A DNA stretch of 7,186 bases from Candidatus Campbelliibacteriota bacterium (GCA_003231675.1 QIJB01000066.1:1-7186); one strand, 5' to 3'; positions 1 through 6,487 are shown, counted from the first letter of the stretch. The notes: generated by a model from the sequence alone, not told the origin. A program made the numbers and translations.

Positions 1-2
1 TG

Positions 3-1049
3 TCCCCCGAGAAAGCGGCGGAAGCTTTGGAAATGGCGAAGGAAGTGAAAGCGATACGGGAACAAGAAATCATCACGGAAGAAGACAAGGCAAGAGCGCT
101 TGATCTGCTGAGAAAAATTGAGAGAATCTATTCTCTGGAACGGGAGGCGAACATGGTTGTTTCCGCGCTGAAGGAAGCGATGGAGAAGGGGGCTGATTTG
201 TACTACATCGCTCAGAGCCTCTCCGGAGTGGGCACTCCGGAAGCCATAGAGATGAGGAGGGAATTGATGGATAAAGGGCTTAGATTGAAATATATCGTCG
301 AAAGTCTCGCCGGAGTGGGCACTTCCGAAGCCATGGAAATGAGAAGAGCGTTGATGAAAAAAGGGGTTGGATTAAGTTATATCGTCTGGAGTCTCGCCGG
401 CGTGGGCACACCGGAAGCCATGGAAATGAGAAGGGGGTTGATGGAGAAGGGGTTAGGATTGAGATATGTCGCCTGGAGTCTCGCTGGCGTCGGCACCCCC
501 AATTCCATGGAAATGAGAAGAGAATTGATTGAGAAGGGAGCTGATTTAAACTATATCGCCGAAAGTCTCGCCGGAGTGGATACATCGGAAGCAATCAAGA
601 TGAGAAGAGAGTTGATGGAGGAGAAAGTTGATTCAAATTATATCGCATGGGGTCTATCGGGCGTGGACACTCCCGAAGCCATGAAAATGAGAAGAGAATT
701 GATGGAAAAGAATGTTGATTCAGGCTATATCGCCCGGGGTCTCGCCGGCGTGGGCACTTCCAATTCCATGGACATGAGGAGAGAGTTGGTTGAGAAGGGA
801 TCTGATTTAAACTATATCGCCGAAAGTCTCACTGGCGTGGGCACACCGGAAGCCATGGACATGAGGAGAGAGTTAATGGAGAAAGGCGCGGACTTAGCAT
901 ATATCGCCCAAAGTCTCGCCGGCGTGGTAACTCCGGAGGCAATGAAATTCAGAGAGGAATATTTTAAAGATAATCTGAATCTGATGGCCAGAAGTTATTC
1001 ATCCAGTGCAATCGTGACAAACGCAATCTTTTGTCGTTACGACCGATAA
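3..1049 (+). CDS. 5'-partial protein with nine tandem 29-residue helical repeats, function unknown
   Basis: The reading frame is open from the left edge, so the gene very probably starts upstream. The in-frame TTG at 27 and ATG at 33 lie inside what reads as a continuing charged helix (PEKAAEALEMAKEVKAI) and have no clear ribosome binding site. Numbering from codon 27, residues 1-59 are charged and helix- or coiled-coil-like. Residues 60-320 are nine repeats of 29 residues with consensus near YIAxSLAGVGTPEAMEMRR followed by ELMEKGADL. Each unit reads as two short helices joined by a G-V-G/D-T-P/S turn, which suggests an alpha-solenoid for protein binding. The last unit is degenerate and a 20-residue serine-containing tail ends at tandem stops TAA TAA. 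There is no signal peptide or membrane segment in the visible part. I do not recognise a named family. The repeat is TPR/Sel1/HEAT-like in size but lacks their signatures. The function is not known. Confidence 0.85.
   Translation, partial: SPEKAAEALEMAKEVKAIREQEIITEEDKARALDLLRKIERIYSLEREANMVVSALKEAMEKGADLYYIAQSLSGVGTPEAIEMRRELMDKGLRLKYIVESLAGVGTSEAMEMRRALMKKGVGLSYIVWSLAGVGTPEAMEMRRGLMEKGLGLRYVAWSLAGVGTPNSMEMRRELIEKGADLNYIAESLAGVDTSEAIKMRRELMEEKVDSNYIAWGLSGVDTPEAMKMRRELMEKNVDSGYIARGLAGVGTSNSMDMRRELVEKGSDLNYIAESLTGVGTPEAMDMRRELMEKGADLAYIAQSLAGVVTPEAMKFREEYFKDNLNLMARSYSSSAIVTNAIFCRYDR
204..986 (+). repeat. Nine in-frame 87-bp tandem repeats
   Basis: Units begin at 204, 291, 378, 465, 552, 639, 726, 813 and 900, each at the tyrosine codon of YIA or its variant. 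The spacing is exactly 87 bases throughout, with no indels. The repeats are imperfect at the DNA level. The ninth unit loses the GVGT and MRREL consensus (it has GVVT and FREEY). Units 4-5 and units 7-8 share the variant segment NSM-E/D-MRREL and then DLNYIAESL, 261 bases (three units) apart. Confidence 0.95.
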
Positions 1050-1105
1050 TAAAGAATTTACTCCTTCAAGCCCTTGCCTTTTAAGTATTTTAAGGTAATT
1101 TTTGT

Positions 1106-1133
1106 TTGAAAAAACAGGCTTTTTTGGTAGAAT
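1106..1133 (+). promoter_or_regulatory. Probable sigma70 promoter of ileS, giving a leaderless or near-leaderless mRNA
   Basis: The -35 element TTGAAA lies at 1106-1111, followed by a 16-base spacer and the -10 element TAGAAT at 1128-1133. An extended -10 TG lies at 1125-1126. The 3' edge of the -10 is only 8 bases before the ileS ATG at 1142. Transcription should therefore start at about 1139-1142, leaving 0-3 bases of leader and no room for a Shine-Dalgarno sequence. This is a sequence prediction only; the start of transcription has not been measured. Confidence 0.65.
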
Positions 1134-1141
1134 GATAAGCA

Positions 1142-4100
1142 ATGACCGAAAAAGAAATTCTGAAGTTTTGGCGCGAAAACAAAATTTTTGAGAAATCCGT
1201 TGAAAAGCCCGCTCCGGAGGGCGATTTTGTGTTTTACGACGGTCCGCCGTTTGCCACGGGCACGCCGCACTATGGGCATATTCTGGCGAGCATAATCAAA
1301 GACGCCATCCCCCGCTACCAAACAATGAAAGGCAAGAGGGTGGAGAGAAAATGGGGTTGGGATTGCCATGGGTTGCCGGTTGAGAACATGATAGAAAAGG
1401 ACCTTAACCTCAAGAGCAAAAAAGATATTGAGGAATATGGAATTGAAAAGTTCAACAAAAAGGCTAAGGAGAGTGTTCTGCGATACGCGGATGAGTGGGA
1501 AAAAGTAATTCCGGCAATCGGACGCTGGGTGGACATGGAGAGGGATTACCGGACCATGGACTGGAAATACACCGAGTCCGTTTGGTGGGTGTTTAAAACG
1601 CTTTACGATAAAGGGCTTGTTTACGAAGGGTATAAGCCGATGCATATCTGCCCGCGGTGCGAGACGACACTTTCTAATTTTGAAGTTACGCAGGCGTATA
1701 AAGATATCAAAGATATTTCCGTAATCGCTAAATTTTCCGCCGAAGGCGGACCAACCGGAGGTTGGGAGGATGGCGGGCTCAACACTTACATTCTCGCGTG
1801 GACGACCACGCCGTGGACTTTGCCGGGCAATGTCGCTTTGGCGGTCAATCCGGATGTTGAATATGTGAAGATAAAGCAAACATCGGAACAAAAGAAAATA
1901 TTTTTGATATCCGGCAAGCACGCATATGCCTCTGATTCGTATTACCAAAATCTAAAGATGCGCCTGGAAAAAGACGGATTTGATGTGACAATCATTGATC
2001 ATATTGAAAGTGACAACCCGACCTTAATAGAAAACATAGCAGCGCTTAAGAAGTATGATTTTAATGGCGCGCATGTTGTTGTTCACTCACTTGGCGCGAG
2101 CACCTTCTTAAAATTTCTTGAAGGCGCGGATATTGAAATAGCGTCACTCACAATGGTTGCTCCGACATATCCGGGTAGGTCATTTTCCAGCACTAATCCC
2201 GACTGGATGAAGAATTCCGGTTATGTCGGATTTGATTTGGATTTTGAAAAAGTAAGATCAAAAATCAAGAAAACGCCGGATATTATTTATTCTGACGAGA
2301 TCACCATAAAAGAGGAGCATTTTTTATTGCTTGGAGAAAAAATGAATGCAAATTTTCATAAAGAAAAAGACAAAGGTCATTTCTTTACAAAAGAGTATAC
2401 CAATAATCCCGATTTTCAAATAATATTCAGTGACAAATATATTTTGGCAAAAAACCTTATTGAGAAAGTATTTAAGGGTAAAGAATACAAGATTCTTGAA
2501 GAATTTAAGGGTGAAGACCTAATCGGTAAAAGATACAAACCACTTTTTTCATATTACGCTGGTGATAAAAATCTGGAAAACCGTGAAAACGGATGGAAGA
2601 TCTACGGAGCGGATTTTGTGACGACGGAAGACGGCACGGGTGTGGTTCATATCGCGCCGGCGTTTGGCGAGGACGACATGGAATTGGGTAAAAAGTATAA
2701 TCTTCCGTTTATCCAGCACGTCGGAATGGACGGAAAATTCAAGGAAGAGGTTAAAGATTTCGCCGGAATGGACGTTAAACCGAAGGATAATCATCAGGCG
2801 ACTGACATTGAAATAATTAAGTTTCTTGCGAAAGAAAACAAGCTTTTCGCCAAGGAAAAAATAACCCATTCTTATCCTTTTTGTTGGAGGTGCGACACTC
2901 CGCTTTTAAACTATGCGGCGAGTTCATGGTTCGTGAAAGTTGAGAATCTCAAAGAAGAGATGATTGCCAATAATCAAAAAATAAATTGGGTGCCGGAGCA
3001 TTTAAAAAACGGCAGGTTTGGCAAATGGCTTGAGGGAGCGCGCGATTGGGCGATTTCCCGTTCGCGTTACTGGGGGGCGCCTCTGCCCGTCTGGCGGTGC
3101 GGAAATTGTGGGGAAGTGAAGGCGGTTGGTTCCATTGACGACATTAAAAAGAACGGGGTTAAATCAGGGAACTCTTATTTTGTAATCCGTCATGGCGAGG
3201 CGGAAAGCAACGCGTCCGATACTGTGAACAGTAATTTTGAAAATTCGGGAAAATTTCCGCTTACCGGAAAAGGAAAAAAGGAAATAGAAGAAGCGGTGGA
3301 AAAATTGAGAGACAATAAGATTGATATGATTTTCTCGTCTGATTTTCGCAGAACAAGGGAAACAGCTGAGTTAATAGCCGAAAAACTGGGGGTGAACAAA
3401 GAGAGTCTTATCTTTGACAAGAGACTGAGAGAGGTTAACACCGGTGTTTTTGACGGAAAGAGTCCTGATGAATATCACGCCCTTTTTTCATCTCAGGAAG
3501 ACAAGTTTTATAAAAACCCGCCGGGAGGAGAAAATTTAAATGAACTCAAAAGAAGAGCGGGAGATTTTCTTTATGATATTGAGGCGAAATACCGAGGAAA
3601 AAATATCTTAATCGTAAGCCATGAATATCCAATTTGGCTTCTTTTTGCCGTAGTAAGAGGGGCGGATGAGAAAGAAGCGGTTAAAATGAAAGAAAATAAA
3701 GATGATTTTATAAAGACGGGGGGAATAATGAAAATTGATTTCGCGCCGCTGCCACATAACGAAAATTTTGTCCTTGATTTGCATCGTCCTTACATAGACA
3801 GTATCAAGATTTCTTGTTCTTGTGGAGGAGAAATGGAACGAGTGCCGGAGGTTTTTGATTGCTGGTTTGAATCTGGTTCAATGCCCTATGGACAGGCGCA
3901 TTACCCTTTTGAACAAAAAGAGGAATTTGAAAATAATTTTCCGGCGGAATTTATCGCGGAGGGAATTGACCAAACAAGAGGATGGTTCTACACACTTTTA
4001 GTTCTTTCAACCGCGTTGTTTAACAAGCCGGCTTACAAAAATGTCATTGCCAATGGTATTATTTTAGCCGAGGACGGACAAAAGATGAGCAAGCGTTTGC

Positions 4101-5200
4101 AAAATTATCCCAATCCGATGGAGGTGGTGGAAAAATACGGCGCGGACGCGCTTCGGTACTATTTTCTTTCCTCTCCGGCGGTTCGTGCCGAGAGTCTTAA
4201 TTTTTCAGAAAAGGGTGCCGATGAAGTGAACAAAAAAGTGATTTCAAAAATCAGAAATGTTTTAAGTTTTTATAAGATGTACGTAAGTGAGCCATCAGCC
4301 ATCAGTCATCAGTCGTCAACTGAAAGCCGAGAGCTGAAAGCTGAGAGCGTTTTAGATAAATGGATTATTGTCAGATTGAACGAATTGGCGGGCAAGATTA
4401 CGGAGGCGATGGACAATTATGAACTTGATAAAGCGGTTCGCCCCATCGGCGAATTTGTTGACGATTTGAGCAACTGGTATATAAGGCGCTCGCGCGACAG
4501 GTTTAAAAGCGAAGGCAAAGACAAAGAAAACGTCGTCGCGGTGACGAGATTCGTTATGCTGGAATTATCAAAACTGATTGCGCCGTTTATTCCGTTCGTC
4601 GCGGAAGATGTTTATCAAACATTAAAAGGAGAGGATATGAAAGAGAGTGTGCATTTGGAGGATTGGGTCCATGCGGGTCCCGTAGACGATGATTTATTGT
4701 CTGCCATGAAGTATGTCCAATCCTTTTCATCAATGGCGCTTATGCAACGCACTAAGCACGGTATAAAAGTTCGTCAGCCATTGCGGAGGTTGTCCATTAA
4801 GCATAGTTTCAAGACGCCGCCGTATTGGGATGAAGTGAAGCATATCCTCGCTGATGAGGTGAATGTTAAGGAAGTCATTCTTGACGATAAAATGAGCCAA
4901 GACGACCCTCCTATAAAACTTGACACCACCATTACGCCGGAGTTAAAACGGGAAGGTATGGTCCGCGAATTGACCCGCAAAATACAGGATTTAAGGAAAA
5001 ATTCAGGTTTGGCGCCCGCCGAGAAGATTGCCTTTGTTGTTGAAACGGACAAAAACGGAAGGAATTTTATCAACACTTTTGAAGAAGAAATCAAGAAAGC
5101 GACAAATTTGTCTGCGATTGACTTTGCGCCGATAGAGGGAGAAAGCGGTTTTGATATTGGCGATTTAAACTTTAAAATATCAATCAGCCGCCACAAATGA
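1142..5200 (+). CDS. ileS: Isoleucyl-tRNA synthetase (IleRS2-like) with two inserted enzyme-like domains
   Basis: This cytosolic class I synthetase charges tRNA-Ile with isoleucine using ATP. HYGH (the HIGH motif) is at residues 43-46, WDCHGLPVE follows, and KMSKR is at 981-985. The CP1 editing domain shows TTTPWTLPGN at 221-230 and GTGVVHIAPAFGEDD at 498-512, where D512 matches the conserved editing aspartate. Two zinc sites are visible as paired cysteines: C170/C173 with C581/C584, and C653/C656 with C892/C894. The anticodon-binding domain starts near D1072 with SNWYIRRSRDRF at 1110-1121, and a C-terminal IleRS2-type domain with GIKVRQPL follows. At 1352 residues it is far longer than the usual 950-1070. 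The excess is an alpha/beta hydrolase (about 248-429) and a histidine phosphatase (about 677-870). Removing both leaves roughly 975 residues. The ATG at 1142 fits both homology and the adjacent promoter. The stop TGA overlaps the next gene. There is no frameshift or missing core motif, so the synthetase looks active. Confidence 0.97.
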   Translation: MTEKEILKFWRENKIFEKSVEKPAPEGDFVFYDGPPFATGTPHYGHILASIIKDAIPRYQTMKGKRVERKWGWDCHGLPVENMIEKDLNLKSKKDIEEYGIEKFNKKAKESVLRYADEWEKVIPAIGRWVDMERDYRTMDWKYTESVWWVFKTLYDKGLVYEGYKPMHICPRCETTLSNFEVTQAYKDIKDISVIAKFSAEGGPTGGWEDGGLNTYILAWTTTPWTLPGNVALAVNPDVEYVKIKQTSEQKKIFLISGKHAYASDSYYQNLKMRLEKDGFDVTIIDHIESDNPTLIENIAALKKYDFNGAHVVVHSLGASTFLKFLEGADIEIASLTMVAPTYPGRSFSSTNPDWMKNSGYVGFDLDFEKVRSKIKKTPDIIYSDEITIKEEHFLLLGEKMNANFHKEKDKGHFFTKEYTNNPDFQIIFSDKYILAKNLIEKVFKGKEYKILEEFKGEDLIGKRYKPLFSYYAGDKNLENRENGWKIYGADFVTTEDGTGVVHIAPAFGEDDMELGKKYNLPFIQHVGMDGKFKEEVKDFAGMDVKPKDNHQATDIEIIKFLAKENKLFAKEKITHSYPFCWRCDTPLLNYAASSWFVKVENLKEEMIANNQKINWVPEHLKNGRFGKWLEGARDWAISRSRYWGAPLPVWRCGNCGEVKAVGSIDDIKKNGVKSGNSYFVIRHGEAESNASDTVNSNFENSGKFPLTGKGKKEIEEAVEKLRDNKIDMIFSSDFRRTRETAELIAEKLGVNKESLIFDKRLREVNTGVFDGKSPDEYHALFSSQEDKFYKNPPGGENLNELKRRAGDFLYDIEAKYRGKNILIVSHEYPIWLLFAVVRGADEKEAVKMKENKDDFIKTGGIMKIDFAPLPHNENFVLDLHRPYIDSIKISCSCGGEMERVPEVFDCWFESGSMPYGQAHYPFEQKEEFENNFPAEFIAEGIDQTRGWFYTLLVLSTALFNKPAYKNVIANGIILAEDGQKMSKRLQNYPNPMEVVEKYGADALRYYFLSSPAVRAESLNFSEKGADEVNKKVISKIRNVLSFYKMYVSEPSAISHQSSTESRELKAESVLDKWIIVRLNELAGKITEAMDNYELDKAVRPIGEFVDDLSNWYIRRSRDRFKSEGKDKENVVAVTRFVMLELSKLIAPFIPFVAEDVYQTLKGEDMKESVHLEDWVHAGPVDDDLLSAMKYVQSFSSMALMQRTKHGIKVRQPLRRLSIKHSFKTPPYWDEVKHILADEVNVKEVILDDKMSQDDPPIKLDTTITPELKREGMVRELTRKIQDLRKNSGLAPAEKIAFVVETDKNGRNFINTFEEEIKKATNLSAIDFAPIEGESGFDIGDLNFKISISRHK
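1883..2428 (+). other. RBBP9/YdeN-like alpha/beta hydrolase domain inserted in the CP1 editing domain of IleRS
   Basis: Residues about 248-429 (some 180 residues, the full size of an RBBP9/YdeN-type hydrolase) sit between the strand EYVKIKQ and DKYILAKNLIEKVF. Ordinary IleRS has only a tight beta-hairpin turn there. Recognisable features are IFLISG as the first strand with oxyanion loop, a YYQNLKMRLEKDGFDVTIID segment typical of the family, the nucleophile elbow VHSLGAS with S316, the later SDE with D385, and GHF with H413. These give a plausible Ser-Asp-His triad. The first glycine of GxSxG is valine. The family assignment comes from motif recognition, not a search. Whether the domain is catalytic, and on what substrate, is unknown. 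Its base composition is lower in G+C than the preceding ileS sequence. Confidence 0.8.
3170..3751 (+). other. Histidine phosphatase (phosphoglycerate mutase-like) domain inserted in the second zinc module of IleRS
   Basis: Residues about 677-870 form a complete branch-1 histidine phosphatase. The phosphohistidine motif is RHGE with H684. FPLTGKGKKE follows, and then SSDFRRTRETAE carries the phosphate-binding R737. LREVNTGVFDGK has the acid E764, and VSHE has the second histidine H827. All the classical catalytic residues are therefore present. The domain lies between GSIDDIKK and DLHRPYID, so it separates the zinc-ligand pair C653/C656 from the pair C892/C894, which in ordinary IleRS2 proteins are only a few dozen residues apart. 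The substrate cannot be read from the sequence: related enzymes act on phosphoglycerate, nucleotides, alpha-ribazole phosphate or phosphoproteins. Confidence 0.9.
4291..4346 (+). repeat. Eight imperfect 7-bp tandem repeats inside the ileS coding sequence
   Basis: Heptads start at 4291, 4298, 4305, 4312, 4319, 4326, 4333 and 4340. The first four follow G-Y-C-R-TCA (GCCATCA, GCCATCA, GTCATCA, GTCGTCA). The fifth is ACTGAAA. The last three follow GCYGARA (GCCGAGA, GCTGAAA, GCTGAGA). Because 7 is not a multiple of 3, the peptide does not repeat visibly. It reads as a polar Ser/Glu-rich stretch, roughly residues 1050-1070, just before DKWIIVRLNEL, where the catalytic core joins the anticodon-binding domain. 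This is a place where linker length is usually tolerated. Confidence 0.9.
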
Positions 5201-5943
5201 AAACATTATTTTTTTGGATTTTAGGAATTAGTATTCTGGAAATTATTATCTCTCTTGTCGGGCAAGTGGTTTTCTTCCTGAAAAAACTTCAGGTCATAAA
5301 ATATCTCCACTATTTCGTCAGTTTCGCCGTTGGCACGCTCTTAGGTGTTGTTTTTCTGGATATCCTCCCTGAAGCGGCGCGTTTTCTTGGAATAGAACCT
5401 CTTTTCAAATACACTCTCGCCGGCTTCATCGCATTTTTTATTTTATCCCGTTTTTTGCTTTGGTATCACTGCCACAACGGCGAGTGCCCGAAAAATGGAA
5501 GCCCCTCGCTTATTATTCTCGGAGCGGTAACGCATAATTTTATAGACGGTGTTATAATCGCTTTCGCTTTCGTGGCTGATTTTCATCTCGGTTTAATCAC
5601 TTCCTTCGCCATTTTACTTCACAAAATTCCCAAGGAAACAAGTGATTTTTTTGTTCTCATTCATCGGGGTTACGATAAAAAAAAGGCATTGTTTTATAAT
5701 TTTCTCGCGGCAACCACGATTATTATTGGAGCGGCAACCGCTTATCTTTTTTCCGAAAATATGCGTTTTATAATCGGTCCGGCGCTTGGAATTGCCGCCG
5801 GAAATTTTCTCTATATTGCGGCGACGGATCTGCTTCCCGAACTGAACGCAAAACGCCAAAAAGCAAAAACCGCCCTTTTGCAGGTCGGTTTCATTCTCTT
5901 GGGGATTTTTATCATCTATTTTGCCGGGATAAACTTCAAATAA
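5197..5943 (+). CDS. ZIP-family divalent metal transporter (probably zinc)
   Basis: This is an inner-membrane protein of 248 residues with about eight hydrophobic segments (by eye 3-28, 34-56, 68-90, 103-127, 130-153, 164-186, 190-212, 224-246), the ZIP layout. Metal-site motifs are HNFIDG at residues 113-118 in the fourth segment and HKIPKE at 142-147 in the fifth. AAGNFLYIAATDLLPE lies in the seventh segment by this count. FLDILPEA at 53-60 has Asp where many homologues have His. The loop between segments three and four is short but carries HCHNGEC (91-97), a possible metal-collecting cluster. HKIPKE differs from the commoner HEIPxE by Lys at the second position. The ATG overlaps the ileS stop in ATGA, so the gene is probably co-transcribed with ileS and translationally coupled to it; no separate promoter or Shine-Dalgarno sequence is seen. 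The ZIP family imports Zn, Fe or Mn, and the metal here is an inference. Confidence 0.9.
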   Translation: MKTLFFWILGISILEIIISLVGQVVFFLKKLQVIKYLHYFVSFAVGTLLGVVFLDILPEAARFLGIEPLFKYTLAGFIAFFILSRFLLWYHCHNGECPKNGSPSLIILGAVTHNFIDGVIIAFAFVADFHLGLITSFAILLHKIPKETSDFFVLIHRGYDKKKALFYNFLAATTIIIGAATAYLFSENMRFIIGPALGIAAGNFLYIAATDLLPELNAKRQKAKTALLQVGFILLGIFIIYFAGINFK

Positions 5944-5951
5944 GACGAGAA

Positions 5952-6296
5952 TTATTTTACCTTTTTAATTAAGCTTGAGAATACATCCGGCTTATTTTCC
6001 GCCAAATTTGCCAAAATTTTTCTGTCCAGGGCAATACCTCCTTTTTTAAGCTTGTCTATCAGTTTACTGTAGGAAATTCCATTAGTTCGGGATGCGGCAT
6101 TGATTTTTATTTGCCACAATCTTCTAAACACCCCTTTCTTTTTTCTTCTGTGCTGAAAAGCGTGGACCCCAGCGTGAGCGATGGCCTCCTTCGCCATTTT
6201 TTCCTTGGATTTTCTGCCAAAACGATACCCCTTAACTTGTTTAAGGACATTACGTCTTCTTTTTAATGAAGTTGTTCCCCTTTTAACTCTTGTCAT
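5952..6296 (-). CDS. rplT: 50S ribosomal protein L20 (bL20)
   Basis: The product has 114 residues, close to the usual 115-120. It begins MTRVKRGTTSLKRRRNVLKQ, matching the MxRVKRG start of the family, and is strongly basic in its N-terminal half, as expected for the long helix that threads into 23S rRNA. L20 is needed for early assembly of the large subunit. The family signature around FRRLWQIKINAASR is present, but Q and K replace the more usual I/V and R in LWxxRINAAxR. The C-terminal globular part YSKLIDKLKKGGIALDRKIL is canonical. It is the last gene of infC-rpmI-rplT, starting 2 bases after the rpmI stop codon, with no Shine-Dalgarno sequence visible (the upstream bases are AT only). Translation probably depends on coupling. 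Its stop lies 8 bases from the end of the convergent ZIP gene. Confidence 0.97.
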   Translation of the reverse strand: MTRVKRGTTSLKRRRNVLKQVKGYRFGRKSKEKMAKEAIAHAGVHAFQHRRKKKGVFRRLWQIKINAASRTNGISYSKLIDKLKKGGIALDRKILANLAENKPDVFSSLIKKVK

Positions 6297-6298
6297 TT

Positions 6299-6487
6299 TT
6301 ATTTATAAGGTAAAAACCTGCTTAATGTTTTCTTTTTAATATCCATATTAGCCATTCTTTTTTGCTCCAGCTGCTTTGATCTTTTTTCTTTGGCGTTAAA
6401 ATGGCACTGACCGGGCTTTCGTCTTAAAACTTTGCCTCTCTTGGTCAGTTTCAGTCTTTTTTTTAATGATTTGTTTGTTTTCAGCAT
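6299..6487 (-). CDS. rpmI: 50S ribosomal protein L35 (bL35)
   Basis: The product has 62 residues, the normal size for L35. The N-terminal family signature is seen as LKTNKSLKKRLK (residues 2-13), followed by TKRGKVLRRKPGQCHFN and a C-terminal RFLPYK that matches the usual RLLPY ending. The protein is very basic and binds 23S rRNA in the large subunit. It lies between infC and rplT, the order conserved across bacteria. The ATG is 5 bases after the infC stop and 2 bases separate its own stop from rplT. No Shine-Dalgarno motif lies ahead of the start, where the DNA is almost pure A, so coupling to infC translation is likely. Confidence 0.97.
   Translation of the reverse strand: MLKTNKSLKKRLKLTKRGKVLRRKPGQCHFNAKEKRSKQLEQKRMANMDIKKKTLSRFLPYK

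Noticed and set aside
27..35. TTG at 27 or ATG at 33 as the true start of the repeat-protein gene
   Set aside because: The frame is open back to the window edge and its upstream codons continue the same charged-helix character, so a start outside the window is more likely.
280..594. 104-codon minus-strand frame rich in Arg, Ser and Pro with a repeated pattern
   Set aside because: The pattern is only the complement of the 87-base repeats of the plus-strand gene.
1105..1126. A-run and T-run (AAAAAA-cagg-c-TTTTTT) resembling a terminator of the repeat-protein gene
   Set aside because: The stem would be A-U only and the bases form the spacer of the ileS promoter. No G+C-rich hairpin is present.
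1058..1948. 296-codon open frame on the minus strand opposite the start of ileS
   Set aside because: It is the antisense shadow of strongly conserved ileS codons. The protein shows no recognisable domain and the frame lies opposite the HIGH motif region.
4774..5196. 140-codon minus-strand frame opposite the end of ileS
   Set aside because: It lies opposite the conserved C-terminal IleRS domain and has no start context or family resemblance.
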